A stretch of DNA of 64,000 nt from Cacajao melanocephalus (taxonomy: Eukaryota > Chordata > Mammalia > Primates > Pitheciidae), in contig CAUYLG010071271.1 in NCBI GenBank assembly GCA_963573385.1, positions 23,418 through 87,417 on the forward strand. The letters run 5' to 3'. This document shows positions 26,941 to 42,089 of the stretch, piece after piece (position 1 is the first letter of the stretch; every line of letters starts with the position of its first letter). The notes under the pieces were generated by a model that was not told the DNA's origin, did not search any database, and saw only the letters and a list, made by a program, of their open reading frames with translations. The position numbers and the translations under genes are program-made.

Positions 26941-27595
26941 TGCTATGGACTGAATATTTGTGTCTCCTCCAGATTCGTATGCTGAAACCTAACTCCCAAA
27001 GTGATGGCATTAGGAGGTGGGGCCTGTGGGAGGTGATTAGGTAATGAGGGTGGAAATGGGATTAGTGCCGTTTATAAAAGAGGCCTGAGAAAGCCCCTTC
27101 CACCACGTGAGGGTACAGTGAGAAGACCAACATCTATGAACCAGGAAGCAGGCCTTCACCAGACACTGAATGCTGCTGGCCCCTTCATCTTGAACTTCGC
27201 TGCCTCCACACTGTGAGAAGTAAATTGCTGGTGTTTTTGTTGTTGTTGTTGTTGTTTTGTTTTTTAGGCACAGTGTCACTCTTGTCACCCAGGCCGGAGT
27301 GCAGTGGTGCTATCTCAGCTCACTGCAACCTCTGCCTCCTGGGTTCAAGCAATTCTCCTGCCTCAGCCTCCCTAGCAGGTGAGATTACAGTCACCCACCT
27401 CCACACCTGGCTAATTTTTACATTATTAGTAGAAACGAGGTTTTACCATGTTGGCCAGACTGGTCTTGAACTCCTGAGCTCAGGTGATCTACCCACCTCG
27501 GCCTCCCAAAGTGCTGAGATTACAGGCATTTCTGTTGTTTTTAAGCCAACCAGGTTATGGTATTTTTGTTTTAACAGCCCACCTAGACTAAGATA
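26941..27595 (+). mobile_element. LTR (MaLR-like) interrupted by an Alu
   Basis: Begins TGCTATGGACTGAATATTTG and includes 'gcattaggaggtggggcctg' (27,008-27,027), both typical of an old MaLR-type LTR. It resumes after the Alu with 'ttttaagccaaccaggttatgg' and ends near 'cctagactaagata'. Confidence 0.6.
27236..27529 (-). mobile_element. Alu element inserted in LTR
   Basis: Minus-strand Alu preceded by a GTT repeat. The Alu head side is truncated after 'gctgagattacaggcat'. Confidence 0.92.
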
Positions 27596-28966
27596 ACCCC
27601 CACTCCTTGCCTCTCCCACTTCTGCAAGAGAAGAAAGGAGAGGAGATAGGGATCTGAGAAGTTCACATAAAGTGACAGGTAACTTTTCTTAACACTCCTC
27701 ACTCTGTTGCCTGAGGAAGGAGCAGGCCTTCATATCTCCGTCCAGTACGAAGCGCCGCACTTGATCACTCCACCTCTCGGTGAGTGGTGGAGATGCCTGC
27801 TGTGTGCTATTTCGAAGCCTGAGCAAGGGGCAGGTGAGGCTGGCAGCTGCGTGGGCAGTGATAGACATCAGTGTGAGTGTTTAGCCATTTGTTCTCAAGG
27901 TGGGGTTGGGGGAGCTCTTAAAATTCATGGTAGAGTCAATCGTTTTGAAAGCCGTAGATTTTAAGGACAATTGCAAGACCGGGACTGTTTATGCAGTGAA
28001 AAGGTTTGTTGTATATCAGGAGTTAAGGTTCTGGCATTAAAAACAATTTGGAAAGGATTTACTTATATGCTTTTTGTTGTTGTTGTTCTGTTATTTTTTT
28101 CTACTATCGACAGAAGAGACTGAAACTATAAACTATAATTTGGTTTCAATTCAGGTCACTAAATGTCATTTCTGGCATCCCTGAATTTGTAAATGACCAA
28201 TGATCACATGATCATGTGGTTACTATTATCTCTAACCTGTGTACAACAGCCACAGCATAAATTAGGTATGTTATTTAGATTTATTATTAATATTGGAATA
28301 TTTGCTCTCAAATATAGGCAAGCATATTTTAGGTAGAATTTGAAGGGAAAAAATTGCCTCGTGTTTTGTAAGTTTGAATTCTACCATATCTATTTATAAT
28401 TGCATGACTGTATGCTGCAATCTGTATAATTGTGAGAGCTTTTAATTATGTATCAATTGTTAAAAATTTTCAAACAGTTAAATCTGAAAACAGATGGGCA
28501 GTTAATTCAAGTAAGTATTAAGAAAGAGTTACCCAGGTAACTTCAGAAAGAACATCACATTCTTTCCGAAGCCACAAATATTTATAATGATGTAAATAAT
28601 AAAAGGCAGCATATAGGAAGAGCTGGGAGAAGAGAAGCCCCAGTGGAGGTTGTGGGAACCTTGTGGGTGCTCTGCTTCCAGCATGGAGCCCGAGATGGGC
28701 CCCTCAACGAAGGATAATGGTCCTAAAGGCAGGGCCCTCAGAGCATTTCATTTCCTTAGCTTGGTGTCAGAAACTGCCATAGAAAGTTCTGGGCTCCCCA
28801 TGAGGCAGATAAAGGCTAAAAGGACAAGTGGACCCAAATGCTTCTATGTTTGGGTGAGGAAAATGCAAAGTACATGAGCCAGGTGAGTAGACAGATGATG
28901 CTGGGATGGCAAACATGAGTGGAGGTCACGGGTTGTAGATCAGGACCAGGTGAGACAAGGTAGGTA
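27596..28966. other. Intergenic, nothing recognised
   Basis: AT-rich sequence, especially 28,000-28,600, with no supported gene. The frame at 28,650-28,877 is unremarkable. Confidence 0.5.
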
Positions 28967-28967
28967 G

Positions 28968-29270
28968 TTTTTTTTTTTTTTTTTTTTTTGAGATGGAGTC
29001 TCTCTCTGTCACCCAGGCTAGAGTGCAGTGGTGCAATCTCAGCCCACTGCAACCCTTTGCCTACTGGATTCAAGCAGTTCTCCTGCCTCAGCCTCCTGAG
29101 TAGCTGGGATTACAGGTGTGCACCACTATGCCCAGCTAATTTTTGTATTTTTAGTAGAGACGGGGTTTCACCATGTTGGTCAGGATGGTCTCAAACTCCT
29201 GACCTCATAGTCCACCCGCCTCGGCCTCCCAAAGTGCTGGGATTACAGGCGTGAGCCACCGCACCCAACA
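28968..29270 (-). mobile_element. Alu element
   Basis: Full-length, little-diverged minus-strand Alu with a 21-bp T-run. AAGGTAG-like duplications flank it. Confidence 0.95.
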
Positions 29271-29379
29271 AGGTAGTTCCTATGCAGAAGATGATCATGG
29301 ATCAGATACTTTCCTTTCTCTAGGTAGCAGGATGACACAGAAATCCCTCTTTCTTAGGAGTTTAGGAAAGAAAGTGTCA

Positions 29380-29815
29380 GGAGTCCCCCAAACCATCCTT
29401 AGGTTTGATGATTCACTAGGAGGACTCACAGGGCTCAGCACAGAGTTGTATTCATGACTGTGAGTTATTATGGTGAAAGGATTCTGTGTCAGTGTCTCTA
29501 AGACCCAGCTCGGCCTCTGATTCACTAGAACAACTCACAGGTCTCAGAAGCAGCTGTTATACTCACCATTATCTCTTATTACAGTGAAAGCATACAGAGT
29601 AAAGTCAGCAAAGGAAAAAGGCTTTGGGGTAAAGCCAGGAGAAACCACACGCGAGTGTCCAGGTGACCCCACCTGGTGGGGTTGCATGAGGACTCACTTC
29701 ATTCTTCCAGCAACAGTGTGTGACCACACATGGTGGTGTTGCCAACTGGGGAGGCTCACCCAAGCCTCGGTGTCCAAAGCTCTTAATGAGGAGTCAGTCA
29801 TCGAGACGTGAAAAG
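29380..29815 (-). mobile_element. ERV-type LTR-like fragment
   Basis: The 'caggagtcccccaaaccat' start (29,378-29,396) and the following 'gatgattcactaggaggact' are a known LTR-like text in primate genomes. The family is not assigned. Confidence 0.45.
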
Positions 29816-32121
29816 CCTGTGTAACTGGCCTCAGCTGCCCCAACAACTCCCTCTTCCCTCACCCCCAGAGCAAAACTAAGAGTTCATCATAAGTCATTTA
29901 ATTAGGATAAACTTATCTGGTCAAACTGATACAGCCTCTCCCGAGGCCCCTGTCACACAAAAACACTCATCAGGCAGAATATTCCAAAGGGCCCCCAAAA
30001 CCCAAGCCCCTGCACCTCTTCTCCAAGGACTGCCTTCACACAGCCGGAACCACTTTGCTCATCTTTAAAAAGAGCCATAGGTGCCTACGATCTGCCTCCA
30101 CCCTGGGATGGCCCTTGCCTAAACCTGACAGATGCAAGAGTGAGAGAGTGCGGCATCCTTGCCTTGCATGTAGACAATGCTGAGGTGTAGCTTGAAATCC
30201 AGAGTTTCCCTGTAGGATAGTGTTGACTGTAACCTCTATGAGACGCCTGAAATCACTCTCTTGCTTGGCTTCCTATTTTTTTCTTGTCCTCCGACACGTA
30301 GTCCTTTACTTGTCTCCCTAGCAGCGTTTCAGTGGTGTGCCGACACTGGCTAGTCCCAAGAGCTGATTGTTAGCAGCTCTTCCCAACTCCATGTTCAGGA
30401 TGTCCTGGTGGTAGCTTCAAATTGGTCGTGGTGGGAGTACTCACTATGGGGTATTTGGGGAAGTTGTTGAATGCTTGATGTATAAATCAAGCTTATTTAT
30501 TTTCTTTCCAGAGAGCCAGCTGTTACTCATTTACCATCACATCACTGAGCATTCCCTTAATAAATCACTTGAATATGAATATTTGTCTCAGTGTCTGCTT
30601 CTGCAAACCCAACCTAAGGAAGTAACTACCTTGGCAGTTTTTTGAGAGTCAGGAGGCTCGGAGATGTAGGTTAAAATGTATTTATTATATGAGGCCAGAT
30701 GACCCACTTTTAAGTTCTAAGTGGACTAAGGCAAGGAAAGAATGTTCAGTGGGTTGAAACTGAGGTGCCGGCTGCTCCAACTCTTGGGTTCGATGACCTG
30801 AAAGTCCAATAGTGCCAGAGGTATCTGTGTTAGATAAGAGCCCTGTGTTGGGTCTCGGGAAAGTTGTGTGGAGCTTTTAGGTTGGGGGCTGGGCCCTGCC
30901 TTCTGCAGCAGAGAACTACTCATATTTGCAAAGAGAGAGCTGATAGTGTGCATCTGGGCCCTAATAGAGCTTGAATACCTGATGTGGGACATCAGGACAC
31001 TATATGACTACATCTGCCCATAGTGATCTGGGACACCAGTCTTAAATTCACCCAGGCATGGACTGGGTGTTTTATGTTTACCAGTTCACCAGTTAGAAAC
31101 TAGCAGTTCATTGTATGACGACAATGATTTGGCGTTGGATCCAGATAGGTACAGAAGGCACAAGTAAATTATGTGAAGACATGATTCGAACTTGATGTCA
31201 CCTATCCTTGTTGCACCAACCTCCTTCCTGTAGGAGTGTCCCATACCACTAACCATTGTAGGAGGAAAAAATCTGAGCCTGATGTATGGAGGGGTTGGCT
31301 GAATACAGTGGTGTGAACCAAAAATGAATTCCAGCTGTTCTACACACGCACTTAGGAGAGGTTCTTAAGCTGAGTGTAGGGGACATCCTCCCAGGGGGAA
31401 GAAACTTGGGTGGTACACTTGGCCATCCACTTTGCATGTAGGGAGACATGGCCTGAGGCAAGAGTACACGTGGACCTCTGGGCACTGGAGAACAACTCAC
31501 TTGGGAGGTCACAGGCCTGGATGAAGCAACACTGGGAAGGAAATATAGGGGAGATGCATGTGGATGGACTGATGGGAGTGGGACCAGAATGTGCAGAGCT
31601 TTATGCCTCCCGTCAATGCCCATCAGAGAGCATCTGCTGTGCAGAGGGCACTCAATGACCAGGTATGGAGAAGGATTTGTCTGGTGAATATCAGTTGGTT
31701 TCAATCCTCAGCTAAGAGCTCGAGCCCATGAAGGCAGTGGGAACGAGGCAGAGATGAAAGCTCTGTACAGGCCCAACCACAGGGACTCCCTCTCACCAAG
31801 GCTTATTTACCTGCCACTGCTGCTGAATGCAGCAGAGAGTCTGGATCCTGGCTATGTGCATTCCTTCATGGGACTGCCCCAGCACTTGGTGGTAAGTTAA
31901 TGAAGTCAGATTCCTTCCACCCTGAGGGGGCAGCAGTCTGTCCTTACTGACAAACAAAAGATGGACACCTCTTCCGATTTATCTTCCTTTCTTGTTGTGT
32001 TTCACCAGTGGTTTACAGAGTATCTAGTTTATCAACATGGGATCCTGCATAATGAAGCCTCAGCTCAAGTGTCTATTTTATGATAAAGGATCATGACAGT
32101 GGTCTTGCTAAAAAAAAAAAA
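29816..32121. other. Intergenic with a possible LTR remnant
   Basis: About 30,050-30,625 looks like another old LTR (AATAAA near 30,560, then 'tgtctcagtgtctgcttctg'). The rest shows nothing recognised. Confidence 0.4.
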
Positions 32122-33080
<959 letters not shown>

Positions 33081-33097
33081 AGTTTATGCTACAACAG

Positions 33098-33435
33098 CGC
33101 CCTCTTCTTCATGGTTTATCCATGGTTTTGCTTTCTGCAGTTGCAGTTACATGCAGTACAGGACAGTAAGATATTTTGAGAGGGAGAGAGGTAGGGAGAG
33201 AGAGACACCACATTCATATGACTTTTATTACAGTATATTGTTGTAATTGTTCTGTTTTATATTAGTTACTGTTACTAATCTCTTACTGTGCCTAATTTAT
33301 AATTAAACTTTATCATAGGCATATATGTTTAGGAAAAAGCACAGTCTATATAAAGTTTGGTACCAACCATGGCTTCAGGTATCCACTGTGGATCTTGGAG
33401 TGGATCCCGCATAGATAAGGGTGGAATGTTGTACT
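33098..33435 (-). mobile_element. Tigger-like DNA transposon fragment
   Basis: Ends 'ccatggcttcaggtatccac' ... 'ggtggaatgttgta', the type of terminal text seen in primate Tigger/MER elements. Non-autonomous; no frame. A purine-rich insert lies at 33,176-33,209. Confidence 0.5.
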
Positions 33436-36400
33436 TATTATGGTAACCATAGGAGTCGCATGAGATCACCTCACACATAAACTATTTTCCCCCAAGTCTT
33501 TGTCACATGTTCTGTTGCAAGGGGACCCAAACTATGTTCTGCCTCCAGCTGAATGTTTAGATCTAAATCTGGGACTCTGTCAATCCCTTGCACTTCCAAT
33601 CAATAAAGTAATTTTAGTGGGACAGTTGGACAGGACCCTACCTTGTATTTCTCACTTCTCTGACCTCCAGAATTTGGCAAGAGTCCCTCACTTCCCTTTC
33701 CAGAGCTCTAGTACCATGTGGAAAGGCCAGGTTCACTCATAAGCATCACGCTCTCCCTGGAAGGAAAGCTCCAGAAACCTCATTTTGGTTGTCAGGTCCT
33801 GGGCTAGGGCTTCTCCTGGGCAACAGCAGCTCCAGAATTTCTGTACAGAGGGGTTTGTAGATTAGAATCAGATTGGAAGGGGAGTGGGCCCTAGTAGATT
33901 AACTTGAAACTGTGTTATCAAACCACATTTAGAAATATTATGTGTTTATTTGGAGTGGTTTTGGGGGGTGAGGATAGAGGAAGATGCATTGATTTTATCA
34001 CTCTATGGCTCAAAGGTGGCCAAGGGAGGCAGTTGTGAAAGTTCTGATCCTTTTTTTTTGCACTATCCTGGCATCTCCAAAGCAGAAGGTGGGTTTTCTG
34101 GGCAGGCCCTCAGAAAACAGCTCAGGAACTATGGGAATGCCACCGGCAACCTTCGGCCTTTAAGTGGTGTATGGGTGTCCTCTAGTGGCCATGACTCAGA
34201 AAGCTTCTGGCATAGAGCAGTGCTCCTGAGACTGGTGGCCTGTTACCATGGTCGGGACCAACACTGTGGGACAGAGACCATTACAAAACTGATGACCATC
34301 AGCATGGGGCAGAAACATAAGCAAAGGGCTGGAAGATCCTAATGAGACAGAAAATACCTTCACAGGAGTGACAGACAAGATGGATCAAACTATTGTGGGA
34401 CAAACATCTAGTTCACAGCTGAGATCATTGTCACAGGCAACTGCTTGCCTTCTGGGAGACATCGCTGGTGATAAGGGGGACAACTGGAATTTTGTCAGCT
34501 TGCAAGGACTTGCATTACTGAGTATGCATGGATTCCTATACTTTGCAATGAGAAGCAAGTCAGTGCTGGCAATTAAATTCCTATCTTAAACAACTTGGGT
34601 TCTCTTTGGACACCCCTGGAAATGCTGACTATCTAGTATGTGGGGAAAATGCCAGTTTCTTCATCAGATATGCTCAGAACCTGGAGTCATAGTTACAGGC
34701 TGCACCAAGTAAATTTTCAGTAAGAACTGATTCGATGTTCTAAGGAGAGTGGAGTGAAGCTTGGTGGGGTTGAGTTTGGCAGTTGTTGGGAGCTCTGTGG
34801 GTGTTGGGAGGGAAAGTGGTTTCTCTATCTGGGATGTGTGGGACAGAACGAGGCAAGATGCCAATGCCGTGCTGAAGCCCTTGTCTCATTACACTGTCCT
34901 GTCTCTGGGAGGGGAAGGCTCGGTTTACCTGTTTAATCCTTCTTGCCAGAGCAAGAATCCAGTAAAATCCCCACATGTGCTTCCCTTCACAGATCTCTGT
35001 GGGCCACATTCTTCCCGGCTTTACAGCTTTCTGGTCCTTGCTAGAGACCCTCTGTACTGGCCTCCTAGGACCCTCCTGGCCCACGAGGGACAAAACCCTA
35101 AAATAATTCTTTCTCTTAGGATTCCAGCAGAGGTCAAGGCCTCACTTGCCTTCAAGTAGCCCACAGGCTCAGGACAAGCCATAGATTGTGGGTGGGAAAA
35201 GGGAACAGCAATCAGATTCCCATGTCCCTAGAATCTCATTTGCTCTTCAAAAGTTAATTTGATTGAGTTCATTTTCATGAGGGCTCTGGCTCTGGCAATG
35301 GAGGAGTGGGGAGGTTTACGGTATGGGCCTTGGAGGCCAAAAAAGTGGGGTAACAGTGTCTCTGGTCCCCTCTCATCTTGCCATGCCCTGCTCCATAGTG
35401 TCTGAATCCTGCGGAAAGGGGGCATGCAGAGCCGAAGGTGGATTTTCATGATGGTCTCCTTCAAACCGGGAGGCTGAGCAGCACGACATGGGCTTCCCAG
35501 GTCACAAAGTATGACACAGAGAAGGGGGAGAGATTGACCTAAAGAAGCAGAAACTCATACATTCTTGTCTGCACACAGTTGTTGACTGTGGAAGATACCT
35601 ATCAGCACAAAATCAGAAAGAATCCATATGCTCAACACTAGAAAATCACTTAAGTAAATCATAGTTTACCCATATTGTAGGAACCCATAAAACTATTTAA
35701 AATAAGGTTTTCGAAGATTTAATGACCTGGATAATGATCATTCTAAAATGTTTAGCTTAAAAAAAGACAAAATGCAAAATTCAGAACATTGTTTTAAAAA
35801 GTTATTTGCAGAGAAAAGGGATTGGCAGGACAAGTTAACAATAATGATCATTGAGGGCAAATTCGAATTATTTTGATTTTCTTCTTTCTTTTTTTTTATA
35901 TTTTCCAATCCTTGAAAATAAGTGTAACTCATAACAATAAAAATATCATTGTTCAAAAAAGGAGACTGAGATTTTTGTGAGCTGATTTTCCCTCCCTGTC
36001 TGGCCTTAATAGAGAACACACCAAGGTCATTGTAAGGTCACAAATATCCCTTGTCTCTTGTAGAAGTGGTGAAAATACAGTGCAATCCTCCAGCAGACCA
36101 ACTTAGCAACAGGAGCAGGGAGTCCCGTCCCCATCCTCTGCAGAGAGCAAAGAGACAGCCTGTGTGTGCTTCACCTGATCCAGATGGAACCACAGACCCT
36201 GGGATCCCTCCTGAGCTCCGCTAAGAGGAAAGGGGCCTCAACCCCTCCCCACTCCCACCAGCTCAAGATAGACACAGTCTCCAAAACTGCCTGTTTCCCC
36301 TTTTCCTCTACCCCTCAGTTATCATAAAGTATAATTTATTCATTCAATGCTAACATAATATTTGGCAAATAATGGAAGCCCAGTGAAAGCTAAATGAATG

Positions 36401-38262
36401 AATGATGCTTATAGAGCAAATGCTGTTAGTGTACCTGGGGTCAGTGGGCCAGTGAGATGCTGTAGCGACTCATGGCCACCTGAGATTAATCTGCTTACTG
36501 GTCGGGGGCCCACAGAGGCAGAGTTCTTACAGAGCCAGTATGCACAGAGAGCCAGTGTTCCTGGGGATGATGTGTTCCCTTGGGGTTGACATGTTCCCTT
36601 CTAAGTCAAGTGATCAAGATGGCCCTGAGGTTGGGGTTCCATGGGATCAGTGCATCCATGGGCTTAGTGTCAGGTTGTCCACTGGATAAGGATTCCCCTA
36701 AGGTAAAAATGCTCATGATCTCAGTGTAAATTGAAGCCCATCGGGGAAGGTACAGGAACATACCATTTATGCCTATAAAGCTAATGTTCTCTGTCAAATA
36801 AACCATCAGAACAAAGTTCATTGCCACTGGGTAACTGGCGCTGACCAGATTCTCTGGGGAATAGAGAGTGAGAAATTATGGGGTGGTGGGCCCATGGCTT
36901 AGTAGGGCAGGGTGGTTGGCATGGTATGTCGGACTGGTTGAAAGGATCAATTAATTTAGGTGGCTCAGGTCAGTGGAAGGATGTGATATAATTTTGGGAG
37001 TAAAATGGATTAATAATTTGAGGGTTCTAGTCAGGAAAATGATTGGCTAGGGAGTTCTTGGGAAGCTGTTTGAAGGGCTGGGTAGGAAGAGATTTGGGTA
37101 AAATTGTCGACAGCCTTGAAAAGGGAAATGACTGTGGTAGGGTGGACAGGCAGCTGGGGGTGGGGAGCCTAACGGCTTTGGAATAATACCTTAGTTACAG
37201 GTGTTGTGGGCTTGTCCTAATTTTCCGCATACTGTGGAAATTCCATCTGAGCCATAACTTCCTAACTGCTCTCAATGGTCACTGCTTCCTCTTCCTGCTC
37301 AGCATGTACTCCAGGTGAGGCAGGTGTTGGGCAAGCCTGTCTCAGAAGTGCTGGGCCACTGTTTCTCTTGTGTGTTTCTGTCTCTCCATTTCCTGGGCCT
37401 CATCCCGCTCTAGGACACCTTTACTGCTCATTTGGACGACTCCAATCCATCTTTCAGACTGCCAGTAGTGTGATCACCCTGAGCACCCCTGCCCTCTCTT
37501 CCGAAGCTTCTGGGTGCTCCTTCGGCTATCCTGGCACCAACATGCCTTCACAGACCATTCTTTTAGTCTCTTCACTGTGTCTGGACCACAGCTTACCTCT
37601 GCCTTGTTCAGCCTATTCTCACTTTCAGGTATACCTCCTGGCCATCCTGTAAGCTCTATTCCAGGGCTCTGGTTCCATCTCCTCAGTGAAAATCTTCCTC
37701 CATGCCTTCTCTAGGCTCCTGTAGCAGTCTAACATTTCAGTTCCAGGAAAGAGGTCCTGCTTTTGGCTGTCTTTGGCTTCAACAAGTTAAGCTTCCTGAG
37801 AGGTGGTCAGGGTCTCAGTTCTTCTGTCCTCCACTTCTCAGAAGAGGGCCAAAGCCTCCAGACTCTGAGCAGCCTCTAAGGAAAGAAGGCAGGGATGGAT
37901 TTTGCACTCGGACCCTGAAGTGTTACTCAGGAGGTTGAACAGGGAATGGAGGAGGCAGGGTAAAGAGCTGTGAAGTGAAAGGGTTGAGGCATGGGGGCAG
38001 CCCCGCGATGGAGCATGGGGCACTCTGGAAACAGAGATGAGTTGGGTGACTTCCAGTTCTTGTTCATTTCTGAGCCATTTCACATATAAATGAAAACCCA
38101 TGTGGAGGCCGTTTTCTGGGCACATGATAAGTTAGTATGTACATCTTCCCAAGGTAAAGGTTGATTCTCTAATTTTTAATGAAATATTGTATGTGCTTCC
38201 AGAAAATTATAAATAACAAGTACTTATGTATTTAACATTGTATCATATTTACTTCATACCTT
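33436..38262. other. Intergenic, mostly unrecognised
   Basis: No gene supported in about 4.8 kb. About 37,270-37,680 resembles an old L2. At 36,567-36,605 the words GTGTTCCCTTGGGGTTGAC and CATGTTCCCTTCT form an imperfect tandem. Several 60-150-codon frames here lack any recognisable domain. Confidence 0.45.
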
Positions 38263-38428
38263 ATTTTTTATAGACAGGGTCTTGCTGTGTGGCCTAGGTT
38301 GGAGTACAGTGGCCGTTCACATGCGTCATCATTGTGCACCACAGCCTCAAACTCCTGGGCTCAAAGGATCCTCCGTCCTCAGCCTCCCGAGTCTCTGGAC
38401 TACAGGTGTGCACCACTGCTCCTGGCCG
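38263..38428 (-). mobile_element. Alu-monomer (FLAM-like)
   Basis: A minus-strand sequence of roughly one Alu arm: 'agacagggtcttgctgtgtg ... ggtgtgcaccactgctcctggc'. It is old and diverged. Confidence 0.75.
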
Positions 38429-38619
38429 TATCTTATTTTTTAAAGGAAAGCCATTACAGATATAGTTGAAACCGTGTCTGTATCTATTGCCAATATTGTT
38501 CCCTCTTTTCCTTTTTTACTCTCCAAAAGTAGTATCTTAAATTTGATTTTATCATTTTTTGCATGTTTCCTACTTTTTATAGTATATGTAAAAATATAGT
38601 TTGTTTTTCATGATTTTAT

Positions 38620-39640
38620 ATTTTTACATATTTTTTGAAAAAGTATTACATAAACATGGCATACAATTCAAAAGTTATACAGAAGAAACAATAAAGAGTA
38701 AATCTTTTCCCATCCTGTGCCCCACCTAGTACCTTCTCCCAAGACACTCAGTGATAGCAGTTTCTTGGCTGTGTCTTCACAAATTTTCTAGTTATTTACT
38801 ATCATTTATTTTCCTATATACAACGACAGTATATTATAGACAGCATTTTCTCCTGCCTTTTTCCCTTGCACTGTGTTGAGGACTATCCACATTAATATAT
38901 AGAGGATGTCCCATCCTGCTTAACAACTGCATACCATCGTGTTTTATGGCTATATCATACTTTGTCTTCTGGTACTAGTCATTTGGGTTGATTACCATCT
39001 TTATGCTATGATAACCAAATATTTCAACTTATCTATGTACTCATTACATTGTGTCATAATGAGACCAGTTTATTTGTAGGATATATAATGTAGAGTGGAA
39101 TTCCTGGGTTAAGGGTATGTTTATTTGTAATTCTGACAAATACAAATTCAAAATGCCTCCATAGAGAAGGCTGTACCAACTTATACGTCCACCAGCATGT
39201 GCGCCTCTGCCATGCTTCCTTCTACTCTGGCCATTCCAGTGTCAGCAACTTTTAAAATTTGTGAATCTGATTTTTAAAAATGACATCTTATCATAGTTTT
39301 AATTCGTACTTTATCAGTGAGATCAAGCATCTTTTCATGTTTGTGTGTCTGTGTCTGTCTGGCCTTATCCTTTGTACACTTATGTATCATATCATTGGCC
39401 TTTAAAAACTGTAGGAGTTCTGGGACAAGAATATTAGCCCTTTGATACGAACTGCAAATATGTTCCCAGTTTTACATTTGTATTGACTATTTGCGTGTGT
39501 ATTTTGCCACTCAGATTTTTAAAATGTAGCTGAATTTGTCAGTCTTTCAAAATAACTCCTGGATTCTCAGTTCTTAGAAAGTTCTTCCTTGCTCATAAAT
39601 CATTAAAAACACTTTGCTGTGTTTTCCCCTCATATTTATG
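38620..39640 (-). mobile_element. L1-like fragment, antisense
   Basis: AT-rich text characteristic of reversed L1 3' sequence, such as 'gcataccatcgtgttttatgg' and 'agatcaagcatcttttcatg'. No open frame. Confidence 0.55.
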
Positions 39641-40213
39641 TTTTTTTCAGACTAATTTTGATTACATGAGCAACTTATTTTGGTGCAGGTAATGAAGTAG
39701 GAATCCAAATTGTTTCCAAATTACCACCCATTTGCTCTTCATGTAAGTAATCCATCTTTACTTGCTTGAAAACACAACTTTATCATAATTAGAATTCTGA
39801 TATCCATCTTTCAGTTGACAAAAACTGTATATATTTTGTACAATGTGATGTTTATATATACGTATACATTGTAAAATGATTACCACAACCAAGCTAGTTA
39901 CATATTTCTCATAGTGAGAACATTTTACGATGTACCCCCAGCAATTTTCAAGTATACATTAACTACAGTCACCCTACTGCACAGATCTCCAGAACTTACT
40001 CCTCCTAACTGAAACTTTGTACCCTTTGACCAATAGCTCCTCATTTACCTCCTTCCTCCAGCCCATGAAACCACCTTTCTACTTAGTTGTGAGTTCAATT
40101 TTTAAATTCCACATCCAAGTGAGATCACGGCCTGTTTCAGTAGCATTATGTCCTCCAGGTCCATCCATGTTGTTGTAAATGAGTTATTTCCTTCATTTAA
40201 GGTTAATAGTATT

Positions 40214-40510
40214 CTAGCCAGGCGCGGTGGCTCACGCCTGTAATCACAGCACTTTGGGAGGCCAAGGTGGGCAGATCATGAGCTCGAGACCAGCCTGGCC
40301 TAACATGGTAAAACTCCATCTCCACTAAAAATAGAAAAATTAGCCAGGCATGGTGGCACACTTCTGTAATCCCAGCTACTCAGGAGGCTGAGGCAGGAGA
40401 ATTGCTTGAACCCAGGATGGGAAGTGGAGGTTGCAGTGAGCCAAGATTGTGCCACTGCACCCCAGCCTGGGCAACAGAGGAGACTTTGTCTCAAAAAAAA
40501 AAAAAAAAAA
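40214..40510 (+). mobile_element. Alu element
   Basis: Plus-strand Alu with a near-consensus head CCAGGCGCGGTGGCTCACGC, 18-A tail and GTTAAYAGTA-type flanking duplications. Confidence 0.95.
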
Positions 40511-40550
40511 GTTAACAGTAGTCCAGTGTGTATATGTACCATATTTTATC

Positions 40551-40828
40551 TTTTTTTTTTTTTTTTTTTTTTTGAGATGAAGTCTCGCTCTGTTGCTCAG
40601 GCTGGAGTGCAGTGGCGGAATCTCAGCTCACTGAAATCTCCACCTCCTGGGTTCAAGCCATTCTTGCTTCAGGCGCCTGCCGTGATGCCTGGCTAAGTTT
40701 AGTATTTTTTGTAGAGACGGGTTTTCATCATGTTGGCAGGCTGGTCAAGAACTTCTGACCTCAAGTGATCCACCTGACTTAGCCACCCAAAGTGCTGGGA
40801 TTACAGGCCTGGGCCCCCACGCCCAGCC
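40551..40828 (-). mobile_element. Alu element
   Basis: Minus-strand Alu with a 23-T run, separated from the previous plus-strand Alu by 40 bp. Confidence 0.94.
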
Positions 40829-41401
40829 CTATTTATCTTCCGTTGATGGACACTGAGGTTGATGTCTTGGCTATTGTGAATGATGCTGCAGTGAATGTGA
40901 AATTATCTCAACATGCTGATTTCATTTCCTTTGGATATATGCCCAGTAGTGGGATTGCTGGATCATGATAGTTCTATTGCTATTGAAGAAACTATATTGT
41001 TTTCTACAATGTCTGTACTTACATTTACACCAAGTGTATAAGGGTTCCCTTTTCTCTATATCCTCATCAACATTTGCATTTTGAATCTACTGAACTGTTT
41101 GGTTTTATGTTCTTTTATGAACCATATTGCTTTAATTACATAGTTTCATATTTTACTATGGGGAAGGGCTAGTTTCTCTCTGCAGCAACTTTTTGGAGAC
41201 ATTTTTATTTTTCCGTATACATTTAGAAATGGCTTGCCCAGTTCCAAAATAGCTCTTTGTATTTTATTGTAATTATGACAAATATGTAGTTTAACTGGGA
41301 AAACTGACCTTTTAAAATGAATCTTATTCAGAACACGATATACCTTCAAGTGATTACATATCGTTTCTCATTAGCATTTTAGTTTTCTTCAACCATATTA
41401 A

Positions 41402-41733
<332 letters not shown>

Positions 41734-42089
41734 CAGTTTATTTTCAATATCTGTATCTATTTTCTTCTTTAAATGCAATAGCTATTTAGAACAAAGCTAA
41801 GTAATGATAACACCACACTATGGTCATTAGTTCAGGTTGGGCTAATATAATTAATACCCATAATGAAGCCACTGCCCAACCTCAAACTAGATCATTGCCA
41901 ATAACAATATTTACTTATTTTACTTGCCTGCCTGTTTTCACCACCAAAGTAAAAATTACTGAGAATTTTTAGTTACTTTTGCTTTTTGGTTTTATATAAA
42001 CTATACACACACAAAATAGTCAATTCTCATTTCTTTGCAGATTTCATATTTGTGAATTTACCTCTTGCTAAAATTTATTCCTAACTCCA

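Larger units (their letters stand above)
39810..41095 (-). mobile_element. L1 3' fragment, antisense, with two Alu insertions
   Basis: 'cctccaggtccatccatgttg' (40,153-40,173) and 'tatgcccagtagtgggattgc' (40,938-40,958) are hallmark antisense L1 ORF2 words. Two Alus interrupt it. Confidence 0.85.

Noticed and set aside
29000..29260. Open frames of 60-130 codons with 'CSGAISAHC' or 'GVSHHAWP' text across the window
   Set aside because: These are Alu-derived translations, not genes.
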